A DNA stretch of 43,922 bases from an uncultured SAR86 cluster bacterium (GTDB lineage Bacteria > Pseudomonadota > Gammaproteobacteria > Magnimaribacterales > Magnimaribacteraceae), in NCBI GenBank assembly GCA_902537425.1, contig CACBBD010000010.1:1-43922 (forward strand), given 5' to 3'. Every line of letters starts with the position of its first letter. Within the stretch, counting starts at the first letter, position 1. Both the position numbers and the translations under genes were made by a program. Under the pieces are notes generated by a model. The model ran no database searches and was not told where the DNA came from. It saw nothing but the letters and a program-made list of their open reading frames with translations. Positions 25,692-34,264 of this stretch are shown piece after piece.

Positions 25692-26450
25692 TTAAATTGT
25701 TTCAAGAAAATTCTGACGGATTTTATCCATCTGGTTTTTAGTGATTCCTATTTTTTTAAGATACTCCACAACGCTTCCCCACTTGGACTCCACACCATCT
25801 AAAAAATCTTTCATAGCATCGTGAGGTACTCCTGCTATATTGATCATTTTTTTTCTATCATATCCATCGGGGTAACCAACAGTCCTCTCAATAAAGTCTG
25901 CCTGTCTTTCAGTATCAAGATTAGTTAATAAATAATCTTCTTCTATTACATCTCGACTTACACCAAGAATAGAAAGTAAGAAAGCAGTTGAGACACCGGT
26001 TCTATCTTTACCAGCTGTGCAATGTAAAACAACAGGCAAGTTAGACTCATTGGCTAATATTCCAAATAACCTAAGCCAAGAAGTAGGTCCAAATTCTAAG
26101 TAGCCTAAGTATCTCTTTCCTGAGATGCCTGTATCACCAACTAGTCTACTTAATTGATCACTCCCCCCCTCAGGAATAACCGCTATGTTAATGTATTTAG
26201 CCCCCATGGCTTCCAAAGGACCTTTTCCTTGATCCGCAACCTCGTCAGGTTTACGCAGATCTATTTGTGTGGAAATCTTTAATTCAGATAGCTTTAATAA
26301 ATCTCTATCTGTCATCCTATCTTGTCTTCCAGTACGAAAGTAAAGCCCTTTTTTTACCTGTTGCCCGTCTTGATTTAAGTAACCGCCTATATCTCTGAAG
26401 TTAAAACAACCTTCAAAGGGATAATGTCTTTCTGTGTAGTCGTTAATCAT
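25692..26450 (-). CDS. Tyrosine-protein phosphatase family protein
   Basis: A 252-residue cytoplasmic phosphatase of the Y_phosphatase3 type. The catalytic loop VLHCTAGKDRTG lies at about residues 141-152 with nucleophile Cys144 and Arg150; FNFRDIGGY near 17-25 is the other family marker. These enzymes act on phosphotyrosine, phosphoinositides or small phosphorylated compounds. I start at the ATG at 26450; a TTG lies two codons earlier. It sits between the FAD oxidoreductase and methyltransferase genes in the same direction. Confidence 0.85.
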   Translation of the reverse strand: MINDYTERHYPFEGCFNFRDIGGYLNQDGQQVKKGLYFRTGRQDRMTDRDLLKLSELKISTQIDLRKPDEVADQGKGPLEAMGAKYINIAVIPEGGSDQLSRLVGDTGISGKRYLGYLEFGPTSWLRLFGILANESNLPVVLHCTAGKDRTGVSTAFLLSILGVSRDVIEEDYLLTNLDTERQADFIERTVGYPDGYDRKKMINIAGVPHDAMKDFLDGVESKWGSVVEYLKKIGITKNQMDKIRQNFLETI

Positions 26451-26478
26451 TTTCAAAGTTTTTTTAATGGATTCTAAA

Positions 26479-27840
26479 TTAGTGAATTCGTGCCCCTTGT
26501 TTAAGTAATGTTTGCTGAACTTTTTTTATATCAACCGCTGAAACATCAGAATTAGTCTGAATTGAGACTGCTGCTGCAACTCCTGCACCTTGGCCATTAA
26601 CTGCACAGCACATCATATTACGCACTGCAGCATGAGAGCGTCTGTCTCCTCCAACAGATCTACCCGTAACGAGTAAATTTTCGACACCCTTTGGTAGCAT
26701 AGAACGATATGGCAGTTGGAAGTATCGGCCAGTGGTAGGTAAGACAAGAACACCATAACCATCAATAAATTCTGGAAAAATTCCTATAGTATCTTCAAAT
26801 TTAGCTTCGTTGTGTACATCATCAGCAGTCATGTTGTATGCAGCATCAATTTTTCTTGTATCCCTAATGCCTAGAGTCATACCGAAATTTCTCAATTTAG
26901 CTTCCTCACAACCAGGGTTATATTTTTTCAGTGCTTCTATGGCAAACATTGCTTGCTTGCGACCCTCCATCTCTCCTTTTGTAAGGTCATCCGGATTAGT
27001 TGCATCAAGACCTGCTAAATGGATTATATTCAAATAACTTAGGTCACCCTGCTCGCTTATGGCACCCCACGTTCCAGTAATGGTAGTTAGATTTTTAGGT
27101 ATTAGTCCAGATTCGATTGCTTGTTCAAATGGTTTTTTTAAATATGGAGAAAATAATTCATCCTCTTTACCGGATGTCTTCATTCCCCAACCTGGGCCAA
27201 ACCAATCACTATAAGTATGCGGATCTGACTTTACATCTTCAATAAAACGAGTTTTATCAACACCATTCATTGAAAACATGACTGATACGGCCATCATTTT
27301 TTCGACTGGTGTTTTGTGAACAATGGCTCCGGCCCTGTGGGCAATATCTGCATCGCCAGTTGCATCTATGACTCGTTTTGCCAAGATTGCTTCTCGGCCA
27401 GCTTTACTCTCAACAATAACACCTTTAATGACTGCATTCTCAACTATTGTTGCCACCATTGTTCTATGTAACATGGGTGTAATACCTGCTTCCTCAACTA
27501 GAACATCCGCAACGAATTTGAATGCTTCGCCATCTATTGCATGACTATTCGATTGGGGCTCTGGATTGGAAGCACCCATAGATTTAGCACGTTCTTCAAA
27601 CTCAATTCCAATACCTTCACTATCTACGGTTTTATCATGACGGTACCAAGCAAAGCCTTCAACACCAACTTGGGTGAGATTACCACCAAAGCAACCATAA
27701 CGTTCAAGCAAGGTAGTTTCTGCTCCTGCTCTTGCCGAAGCGATAGCAGCTGCTAAACCTCCTGGACCGCTACCAACAACCAATACTTCCGTTCGATGAA
27801 TAATTGGCGTTTCTCTTGCTAATTCATTAATAGTTTCCAT
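26479..27840 (-). CDS. FAD-dependent oxidoreductase (FAD_oxidored family)
   Basis: A 453-residue flavoprotein. The dinucleotide motif GSGPGG (23-28) is followed by ASARAGAETTLLERYGCFGG, diagnostic of the FAD_oxidored group. ATGDADIAHRAGA near residue 170 is the second FAD segment and the C-terminal LLVTGRSVGGDRRSHAAVR is the third. No iron-sulfur cysteine cluster or signal peptide is visible, so it is cytosolic. The substrate is unknown; members oxidise sugars, steroid-like or heterodisulfide substrates. It heads a three-gene run with the phosphatase and methyltransferase. Confidence 0.84.
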   Translation of the reverse strand: METINELARETPIIHRTEVLVVGSGPGGLAAAIASARAGAETTLLERYGCFGGNLTQVGVEGFAWYRHDKTVDSEGIGIEFEERAKSMGASNPEPQSNSHAIDGEAFKFVADVLVEEAGITPMLHRTMVATIVENAVIKGVIVESKAGREAILAKRVIDATGDADIAHRAGAIVHKTPVEKMMAVSVMFSMNGVDKTRFIEDVKSDPHTYSDWFGPGWGMKTSGKEDELFSPYLKKPFEQAIESGLIPKNLTTITGTWGAISEQGDLSYLNIIHLAGLDATNPDDLTKGEMEGRKQAMFAIEALKKYNPGCEEAKLRNFGMTLGIRDTRKIDAAYNMTADDVHNEAKFEDTIGIFPEFIDGYGVLVLPTTGRYFQLPYRSMLPKGVENLLVTGRSVGGDRRSHAAVRNMMCCAVNGQGAGVAAAVSIQTNSDVSAVDIKKVQQTLLKQGARIH

Positions 27841-27898
27841 TAATGCCCCTTTTAACCTTAAAGTATATCCTCGTTACTCTCCCTCTTCATCTTTAATA

Positions 27899-28909
27899 TC
27901 AAGTTTCAATTTTGCAGGTTTTACCGCTTAACATATCAATGAATAAATCCCACTCTCTTTCGTCTAAATCTCGACCTGTCCACCAAATTGCATGTTCTGT
28001 TGTCTTTCGTTGATCATCAATCACTAGTCCCCACATTGGTTCAATTTGATTTGGTAGCATAGAGTAGCGAACATCTGTTACAAGATTTTTTTCTTCATCA
28101 AAGCCTATATAATCCTGAGAAAACCATCTAAACCTCTCAATATCTGAAGCTTGCTGACTTTCCCTATCAAGACCAGGTAGATGTTCCTGGTAATCAAAAA
28201 TCTTGATACTCTCACCCAAACACACAGTAGAGGTTTGAACCGTTCTAATTGCATCAACATAAAAAGTCTTTTCGTGTTCATAAATAGATTTCCACAAAAT
28301 TAAATTTCCAAAAGAGGGCTTGAGTGTAAGGCGCTCAGGAATATGCCCTCTTGACTCTGCGAGATCATTCGCCGTCGAAAACGCTCTTTCATATTGAATA
28401 AAGCCCAAGGAGAGATAAAAAATAATCCATCCAATTGAAAAAAAGCTATAAGTTTTTCTTTTGGTTTTTATCGCTGCACCAATAAGAATTAAAACAGGAA
28501 TCGTAAAGATAGGATCAACTATCGATATATTATTCCAAGTCACTCTCTCATTTGAGAAAGGCCAAAAAAGTAAAGTTCCATAGGAAGTGCATGCATCAAG
28601 CAATCCGTGGGTCGCATAACCCAAGAAACTTGCAATATAGATAGTCTTAAAATCCATGGATTTTTTAAATAAAGGGAAAATAATTGCTGCAACAATTAAA
28701 GATCCAAAGGGGATAAAAAAAAGTGAGTGAGAGAACTGCCTATGGTATTCAAGAAACAAAATTGGGTCAGTTGATGATTGAATCAAGACATCTAAATCAG
28801 GAGCTAATCCTGCAAGAAAGCCAATAACGCTAATCTTTAGTATATTTTTCTTATCCGCAGATGACTGTGAGAAAGCGGCACCTACTGTTCCTTGAGTTAG
28901 TGGATCCAT
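27899..28909 (-). CDS. YdjM/YbcI-type membrane-bound metal-dependent hydrolase (DUF457)
   Basis: A 336-residue inner-membrane protein. MDPLTQGTVGAA at the start, LAPDLD (residues 35-40) and EYHRQFSHSLFFIPFG (54-69) are the conserved metal-site segments of the DUF457 family, followed by HGLLDACTSYGT near 100. Four to five hydrophobic helices fill residues 20-170, and the C-terminal 160 residues form a soluble domain. The biochemical activity is not well defined; related E. coli YdjM is LexA-regulated. It stands just downstream of the CxxC-protein gene on the same strand. Confidence 0.83.
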   Translation of the reverse strand: MDPLTQGTVGAAFSQSSADKKNILKISVIGFLAGLAPDLDVLIQSSTDPILFLEYHRQFSHSLFFIPFGSLIVAAIIFPLFKKSMDFKTIYIASFLGYATHGLLDACTSYGTLLFWPFSNERVTWNNISIVDPIFTIPVLILIGAAIKTKRKTYSFFSIGWIIFYLSLGFIQYERAFSTANDLAESRGHIPERLTLKPSFGNLILWKSIYEHEKTFYVDAIRTVQTSTVCLGESIKIFDYQEHLPGLDRESQQASDIERFRWFSQDYIGFDEEKNLVTDVRYSMLPNQIEPMWGLVIDDQRKTTEHAIWWTGRDLDEREWDLFIDMLSGKTCKIET

Positions 28910-28973
28910 TTTTTAGCTAGAGATAGATTTTATTTTAATAAATATGTATGCGAAGTTATAAAGCCTTTTAGAG

Positions 28974-29357
28974 TTATACTACTTTCTCAAATAGCATTTC
29001 ACGTAATTCTTTCACACCTTCAGTTTTTGTAAAACAACTAAAAGAAATACTATTGATGATTTCTGTAAGATCATCCTCTGTCTCACCAATGACACAAGGA
29101 AATGCATAATTTTTTTCTAAAAATCTTCCTGGTATTTCATTTCGATGTAAGACTTCTACTTTGTATTCTTTTTTTAGTTCTTTTATAAATTCTAACCATT
29201 CAGACCTCACAAAGATTTTGCTATGAGAAATATCGCATAGTTCACATTTAGTATTTTTTTTTAAAAGATTCTTATTGATCCAATATTTGATTTCATTCAA
29301 TAATCCACCATCAGCATTGTAGATGAAATAAATTGTCTTAAATTTTTTTATTGTCAT
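28974..29357 (-). CDS. Small CxxC protein of an uncharacterised family
   Basis: A 127-residue protein. The start FIYNADGGLLNEIKYWINK (residues 11-29), the KCELCDISHSK segment with a CxxC pair (37-47), SEWLEFIKEL and VEVLHRNEIPG resemble a widespread uncharacterised bacterial family I have seen labelled hypothetical. The CxxC followed by a His could bind metal or act in redox chemistry. No membrane segment or signal is visible. It precedes the DUF457 gene by about 65 bases. Confidence 0.62.
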   Translation of the reverse strand: MTIKKFKTIYFIYNADGGLLNEIKYWINKNLLKKNTKCELCDISHSKIFVRSEWLEFIKELKKEYKVEVLHRNEIPGRFLEKNYAFPCVIGETEDDLTEIINSISFSCFTKTEGVKELREMLFEKVV

Positions 29358-29457
29358 AAGGTTATTGATATTAAAGTATCTAACAAAAGTTTGTCTTTAG
29401 TTTCGACCATTTTTTTATGTATAGTGTTTTGATCTTTAAACTTTTTAGGGAAATGTT

Positions 29458-30180
29458 GTGATAAAACTAGAAAAAAAAGAGTCTATTTATTTTTTAACAA
29501 TGGATGCCGGGGAGAATCGTTGGAATACGACATTCGTGAGAGAAATTGCTAAAGCTCTAGATACAATTGAAGATGATGAAGGTCCAGGAGCATTAATTAC
29601 ATCTGCTACTGATTCAAAGTTTTTTTCAAATGGACTAGATCTAGATTGGATGCAAGCTCCCGAAGACTATCCAGATGGAGGTGATAGAGAAGTGTTCGGT
29701 GAAGAATTCATGTATTTAATGGGAAGGTTTATCACATTACCAATTCCCACTATATGTGCGCTTAATGGACATACATTCGGTGCTGGTTTTATGTTTGCCC
29801 TTTCTCATGACTTCAGGATTATGAGAGAGGATAGAGGATTTTTATGCGCCAATGAAATGCAACTAGGTCTACCAATTCCAAGGCCAGAGCTTGCATTGTT
29901 TAAGCATAAAATTCCTGCAAATGCTTTCTTTGAAACTGTTCAATTATCTAAACGATGGACTGGTACTGATGCTCTTGAAGCTGGAATTGTTCAAGAGGTA
30001 AGCTCATTTGAAGAGCTTTCTAATGTAGCCTTGATAAAAGCAAAAGAATTATCTCCCCTTGCGAATAATAGAAAAAACTTTGGCCATCAAAAGGAAATGT
30101 TATATGGTGAGAATGCAGCCATTAATTTGTCCCATGGTCCTGCTTTTATGCTAAAAAATTCAAAAGATTTTGAAGCATAA
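29458..30180 (+). CDS. Delta3,Delta2-enoyl-CoA isomerase-like crotonase
   Basis: A 240-residue crotonase-fold protein. The core reads HTFGAGFMFALSHDFRIMRED followed by CANEMQLGLPIP, which resembles plant and peroxisomal enoyl-CoA isomerases (AAGF-LALSHDY, then SEVDIGL). The first hydratase glutamate is replaced by Met while the second (NE) is kept, which fits isomerisation, not hydration. It would shift double bonds in unsaturated acyl-CoAs so that beta-oxidation can proceed. The start is GTG with GGGA upstream. It ends at a strong hairpin. Confidence 0.82.
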   Translation: MIKLEKKESIYFLTMDAGENRWNTTFVREIAKALDTIEDDEGPGALITSATDSKFFSNGLDLDWMQAPEDYPDGGDREVFGEEFMYLMGRFITLPIPTICALNGHTFGAGFMFALSHDFRIMREDRGFLCANEMQLGLPIPRPELALFKHKIPANAFFETVQLSKRWTGTDALEAGIVQEVSSFEELSNVALIKAKELSPLANNRKNFGHQKEMLYGENAAINLSHGPAFMLKNSKDFEA

Positions 30181-30212
30181 GCACAAAAGCGGCCTTGCCG
30201 CTTTTGTGCTTA
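30178..30212. terminator. Bidirectional terminator hairpin between convergent genes
   Basis: A perfect 15-bp stem with a 5-base CCTTG loop. The left arm starts inside the stop codon of the isomerase gene (core GCACAAAAGCGG at 30181-30192) and the right arm is its exact complement (CCGCTTTTGTGC at 30198-30209 plus TTA). It lies between two genes that end facing each other at 30180 and 30221, so it likely terminates both. Confidence 0.85.
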
Positions 30213-30220
30213 CGAAGCAT

Positions 30221-30643
30221 TTACTCTACTTTAAATACTTCTGCTACCGCTTCACCTGCAATTAAATCAATAGTTCCACTTAGAAAATTTATTCCATCAG
30301 TTACACTATCGACTGACTTAATGTTTATTTTAGTGCCATCCATAGTCCAAACACCCATTAAATCACCTCTCGATAGAACACCATCTGGGCTAATTCCTCT
30401 CCCATAACCGATCCATGTTCCTGAATTTGGAATATTCGGATTAGATGTCAAAGTATATGAAAGATAGACTTTTCCGTATTGACCAATATCTGTATCTGGA
30501 CTAGATAAATTTATTGTACTTTCTAATTTACCAACAGTAATTGAATCAATATTCCATTTTCCAGTGAAGCTATCACCTGTAACTTCAAATGAATGCGCAG
30601 AAACTGCAAACATTAGAGTTAAAGCAAAAATATATTTCTTCAT
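30221..30643 (-). CDS. Exported protein, unrecognised
   Basis: A 140-residue protein with a signal peptide (MKKYIFALTLMFAVSAHS, residues 1-18). The mature part is glycine- and beta-strand-rich (GKWNIDSITVGKLESTINL, GTWIGYGRGI), with short repeats of G-x-W, suggesting a small periplasmic or surface beta protein. No cysteines, no lipobox. A ribosome binding site (GGAG) precedes the ATG. It seems monocistronic. I do not recognise the family. Confidence 0.62.
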   Translation of the reverse strand: MKKYIFALTLMFAVSAHSFEVTGDSFTGKWNIDSITVGKLESTINLSSPDTDIGQYGKVYLSYTLTSNPNIPNSGTWIGYGRGISPDGVLSRGDLMGVWTMDGTKINIKSVDSVTDGINFLSGTIDLIAGEAVAEVFKVE

Positions 30644-30767
30644 TTTTTCTCCTTTATATTATGAATGAAATTTATTGTAACTTTTTTTTTGCCACTCACT
30701 AAATATGGCTTAATGAATAAACTTAAATTTAAAATTAACATACAATGATTGGAAAAATGGAGAGAGT

Positions 30768-31169
30768 ATGAATCAAGCAGCACTTTTAACACCAGTATTT
30801 ATATTAATACTATGGACCTTTGCTATCACCGCAATTATGGCCTACGGTCGAGTAAAATTTACAAAAGATCCACAGGATGCAGCTCACACAAAAGATTTAA
30901 AAGGATTGATGCCTGCTTGGGTTGAGAGAACTTCAGATAACTATAATCATCTTTTTGAACAACCCGTGGCTTTTTATGTTGTTACTTTATCGATTGCACT
31001 AATCAATAACATTGAACCTTTGATGGTTCAATTAGCATGGGCATTCGTTGCAGTAAGAATAGTACATTCACTTGTTCAGCTAACTATAAATATTGTCTTA
31101 CTAAGATTTGTTATTTTTGCAATTGGTTGGTTAATTATTGCCTATATGGCATTTTCTCAACTCCTGTAA
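30768..31169 (+). CDS. MAPEG family membrane protein
   Basis: A 133-residue protein with four membrane helices. ERTSDNYNHLFEQPVAFYVV (residues 52-71) is the family signature, with the conserved N-x-x-E-x-P-x-F pattern, and AWAFVAVRIVHSLVQLT follows. MAPEG members are membrane-associated glutathione or eicosanoid enzymes; bacterial members often have glutathione transferase or peroxidase activity. A GGAGAG ribosome binding site precedes the ATG. The IspZ-like gene follows after 15 bases. Confidence 0.85.
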   Translation: MNQAALLTPVFILILWTFAITAIMAYGRVKFTKDPQDAAHTKDLKGLMPAWVERTSDNYNHLFEQPVAFYVVTLSIALINNIEPLMVQLAWAFVAVRIVHSLVQLTINIVLLRFVIFAIGWLIIAYMAFSQLL

Positions 31170-31184
31170 TTTGTTCCACTCTAG

Positions 31185-32087
31185 ATGCAAATTTGGAGTT
31201 ATCTTAGACCTTTTAACTTTCGTGGATATGAATGTCTAGTCAAGGTGACTTTAACATTCAGCAAAGTCACTTCAAGCTTATATGTAAATGAAAGACTCAT
31301 AGATGAACAGTCAATGAGTTATATGGAAGGAACTACTACTTTCACTCATTCTCTAGAAGCATTAGATAAATCAGAAGCTCACGTTGAGTCTGGCTATTTT
31401 AATTCGTGGAATACTGGTATCGCTGTAATTGAAGATGGGCAGGTAGTATATGAAAGTCACCCTGGTGAGGATGTTCGCTATGGCGAAAAATTAGTTAAGA
31501 AAATTTACGGGGAAAATTCAGATATAAACCAAAAGGATAAATGGAGAGAAAATAAGTATTCTGTTTATGCAGATCTAGGGTTAGGAGCTTTATTTTTTAT
31601 AGTTGGGAAAATCACAGGGGATTTAGTTTTTGCAACAATGGTGGGTGTAGTTGCAGGTTTAAGCCTTATTCTTTTGCAACGGTTTGTTAAGGTTGACCTT
31701 TTGGGCGGCTTCGCAGTTTTTGGCACAATCATGTTACTCATATCAGGTATTTTCTCTCTGATTTTACAAGATGAATACTGGGTACAAATGAAAGGAACCT
31801 TGCTTGGGCTAATGATAGCATTGGTGTTTTTTCTTGATGGGGTGTTCAGGCAAGGAACTTACTTCGGAGCTAGGTTCGAGCGTTATATACCAGGAGGAGC
31901 GCTCCATCAAAATAGGCTTGCCATAGGAATGAGTTTCACAGGTGTTTTTGGTGCTTTGAGTAACTATTTCGTAGCAGAAAATTTCTCGGAGGACTTTTGG
32001 CTGACCTACACCACCTTTCTAGATTTTCCTATATTCATCGTATTATTTTTATTGGTTCTCAGATGGTCGCGTAAGAAAAGTAAGTAA
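31185..32087 (+). CDS. IspZ/YciB-like membrane protein with extra N-terminal domain
   Basis: A 300-residue protein in two parts. Residues 1-110 are soluble and beta-rich, with a SSLYVNERLIDE segment and a GQVVYESH strand. Residues 125-295 form six hydrophobic helices with the order seen in the intracellular septation protein family (YADLGLGALFFIVG, then LQDEYWVQMKGTLLGL, then SNYFVAENFSEDFW). E. coli YciB has only the membrane part (about 180 residues). YciB affects envelope integrity and division; whether that applies here is unknown. The N-terminal domain resembles the separate 108-residue protein at 32893-33219. Confidence 0.65.
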   Translation: MQIWSYLRPFNFRGYECLVKVTLTFSKVTSSLYVNERLIDEQSMSYMEGTTTFTHSLEALDKSEAHVESGYFNSWNTGIAVIEDGQVVYESHPGEDVRYGEKLVKKIYGENSDINQKDKWRENKYSVYADLGLGALFFIVGKITGDLVFATMVGVVAGLSLILLQRFVKVDLLGGFAVFGTIMLLISGIFSLILQDEYWVQMKGTLLGLMIALVFFLDGVFRQGTYFGARFERYIPGGALHQNRLAIGMSFTGVFGALSNYFVAENFSEDFWLTYTTFLDFPIFIVLFLLVLRWSRKKSK

Positions 32088-32158
32088 TTTTAAGATTCCT
32101 AGTTACTCTTATTAAAAATATACACTTCACGAGCCTTTAAACTCTAGATCTCGTTTTT

Positions 32159-32806
32159 TTAGTTAAGAAGTTTACCCATCCTAAATTCTATTGGCACTCC
32201 AAATTCAGCTGGTTTTGGAGCCTTCGTTTCAGCAAGTACTTCTAAACCAAGGGAACGATAAAATCCCACGGCGGGGTTATCGGATAGAACATCAAGTTGA
32301 AATTCTTGATAGCCAAGCTCTTTAGCTTCCTCAAATAAGTACTCCATCATCAAATAACCTACTCGTTGACCCCTTGCCTCTGGCTTAACTGCAATGGCAT
32401 GCACATAGAAGGTATTAGAGTAGATTACGGGATTTAACCAACTAGCTAATTTTGATCTCTCTGCAACTCCGACTATTTCTTCGGCAGTTACTTCTTCAGC
32501 TTTTAACATTTCTTCCCATAAAGGTCCTAGTGCTGCGACACGTTCTTTGAATTCAGTCCCATTAAAGGCAATTGCAACTCCAAGTAATTTACCTTCTCTA
32601 ATGCTCAATATTGCCGAATCAGCACTAAAAAGTGTACCGGGGGTTCGCCATGAACGTTGCACCGAAGCATCAAACAGGGAACGACGTTTCATATGGTATT
32701 CGTAAGACACCGGTCCAGTTGACCAGGCTAATTCTGGGATTTCATCAGCATGCAATTCTATGAGTTCGCCCTCTGCTTTGATGATATCAATATTCTCTTT
32801 ATTCAT
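32159..32806 (-). CDS. GNAT family N-acetyltransferase
   Basis: A 215-residue protein with the GNAT acetyl-CoA site: FYVHAIAVKPEARGQRVGYLM near residues 131-151, where RGQRVG binds the pyrophosphate, and LDVLSDNPAVGFYRSLGLEV near 172-191. The first 100 residues are less conserved and may determine the substrate, which is unknown. The start lies 8 bases beyond a guaA-like repeat (32815-32829). It ends convergent with the IspZ-like gene and is the farthest clear cargo gene from guaA in the proposed islet chain. Confidence 0.83.
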   Translation of the reverse strand: MNKENIDIIKAEGELIELHADEIPELAWSTGPVSYEYHMKRRSLFDASVQRSWRTPGTLFSADSAILSIREGKLLGVAIAFNGTEFKERVAALGPLWEEMLKAEEVTAEEIVGVAERSKLASWLNPVIYSNTFYVHAIAVKPEARGQRVGYLMMEYLFEEAKELGYQEFQLDVLSDNPAVGFYRSLGLEVLAETKAPKPAEFGVPIEFRMGKLLN

Positions 32807-32814
32807 AATTCATT

Positions 32815-32829
32815 TTATTTCCACTCAAT
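32815..32829 (-). repeat. guaA 3'-end-like repeat, copy D
   Basis: Minus-strand ATTGAGTGGAAATAA matches the last 15 bases of guaA at 13 positions and would encode IEWK-stop. It stands just upstream of the GNAT acetyltransferase start. I read it as a diverged attachment-site copy; taken alone the match is moderate. Confidence 0.5.
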
Positions 32830-32892
32830 AGAACTATACTCTAGAACCCTTATTTCTAAAGCATTTAAAAAAAAATTAATATGTAGTTTGTA

Positions 32893-33219
32893 TCATTTTT
32901 TTGAAAAAAATGTTTTTGCAATTCTATCAATTAAATTTAATTTATCTTGAAGAACCACAACACCGTTCACCATTATTGATAATTTGACTGAAAAAAAACC
33001 TGCTAAAAAAACTTCAATAGACTTTATATCATTTGAAACTTCAGTTTTAGAAAGCATTGCTTTGTTAGGATTTACCAAAATATCTGTATTCTGATCTAAG
33101 TGTTCATTATCTAAATATAAATCTGCGGAACCCATCCCTTCCCAATTCCACCAATTAGATACTTTGATTGTTTTTCCATTAAAATCAACCGACCATTCTT
33201 TATAATTAGATTTTTCCAT
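32893..33219 (-). CDS. Small soluble protein, unrecognised
   Basis: A 108-residue protein, mostly beta strands by pattern: WSVDFNGKTIKVSNWW (9-24), SADLYLDNEHLDQ (31-43), SIEVFLAGFFSVKLSIMVNG (65-84). The strand order resembles the N-terminal domain of the IspZ-like protein at 31185-32087, especially LYLDNEHLDQ against LYVNERLIDE and VNGVVVLQD against EDGQVVYES. No signal or membrane segment is certain. It ends the GDPD/sulfatase side of the islet region; 121 bases with no evident signal separate it from the GDPD-like gene. Confidence 0.55.
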   Translation of the reverse strand: MEKSNYKEWSVDFNGKTIKVSNWWNWEGMGSADLYLDNEHLDQNTDILVNPNKAMLSKTEVSNDIKSIEVFLAGFFSVKLSIMVNGVVVLQDKLNLIDRIAKTFFSKK

Positions 33220-33340
33220 CTAAATAATTTTGATAGAGTTTTGTATTGCACTAGCTACGAATATCTTTAAGTCATTGAAAATTAAATATGGATCCCCGAG
33301 AACTAACATATGTTGGGAATTCACGACCATAGGTATTTCA

Positions 33341-34264
33341 TTATAAATTTGGAAGTTTCATTACTGACTTAGTACTAAAATTATCATTTCCCTGTTTTGA
33401 ATCTGAATGTTCAAGAAATGAGTCCTTAAACTCTTCAAAAGGAGAGTATATACCCTTTACTTTACTACCAATAGATACCTCAAGTTGATCTAGATTTTTA
33501 ATTGGGAATAGGAAAAATGATATGTCTGTTTCTCCTGCGCCCATAATGAAATCAACACTCTGATATGGAATGGCCATTGCTTTTAGTTGAAATTCTTCTA
33601 ATTTACTCAAAATAAGGGTCAGCGGGGCATTTGTTCTATAGGAAGTAAAAATTGGACCAAGGTTATATCCAAGTCCCAACAAGGTATTTATATTTATTAG
33701 ATTGTAAGACTGAGGAATGAGTTTATCCTTTACCTTATCAAAACCATTTATATTCTTTAAAGAACTATAGAAATATGCAAATAACTCCTCATTGTGAACA
33801 TCAAGCTTAAGATCTATAACTACGTAAATTTTTTTTTCTAAAATCTTTGAAAAAACCCACTCTATCGAACAGGCATCAAAAGAAAATTTTTTTTCCGTTA
33901 AACAACTTAATTTTCCTTCTTTGTCTATATAAAAGTCAATTTCAATAAATTTAAGACCTGATTCAATAGAATTTTGAATTGTAGTCTTAGTATTTTGACC
34001 AGTTTCAAGGTAGTCTCCGCCTCTGTGCGCGATAAAAATAGGACCTTCATTAATAAGCCAATCATAATTAAAAATAGGGTTACTTTCTTTTGTAACATTA
34101 ATGGAAGGCTCTTTCTCTATTAAGTTACGGGATAAAAGACCATCAAGATATAACCAATCAAAGTAGATGACACTATTTCTCAGGTCTTGATTCAGTATTA
34201 AAAGAAAGAAGAACAAAGAAGAGCTCAATAAAATGAAAAAGTATTTTTTAAAATCGCTTTTCAT
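33341..34264 (-). CDS. Membrane-anchored GDPD-like (PLC-like TIM-barrel) protein, divergent active site
   Basis: A 307-residue protein with one N-terminal membrane helix (about 9-25), so the rest probably faces the periplasm. IAHRGGDYL near 76-84 and FIEIDF near 105-110 are the first catalytic His/Arg and the metal-binding Glu/Asp of glycerophosphodiester phosphodiesterases, and VVIDLKLD near 149-156 is the later Lys/Asp strand. The second catalytic His (HD motif after the DG turn) is absent; LSCLTEKKF stands there. Its ATG overlaps the sulfatase stop (ATGA), so the two are coupled. Hydrolysis of a glycerophosphoryl group is possible but not assured. Confidence 0.65.
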   Translation of the reverse strand: MKSDFKKYFFILLSSSLFFFLLILNQDLRNSVIYFDWLYLDGLLSRNLIEKEPSINVTKESNPIFNYDWLINEGPIFIAHRGGDYLETGQNTKTTIQNSIESGLKFIEIDFYIDKEGKLSCLTEKKFSFDACSIEWVFSKILEKKIYVVIDLKLDVHNEELFAYFYSSLKNINGFDKVKDKLIPQSYNLININTLLGLGYNLGPIFTSYRTNAPLTLILSKLEEFQLKAMAIPYQSVDFIMGAGETDISFFLFPIKNLDQLEVSIGSKVKGIYSPFEEFKDSFLEHSDSKQGNDNFSTKSVMKLPNL

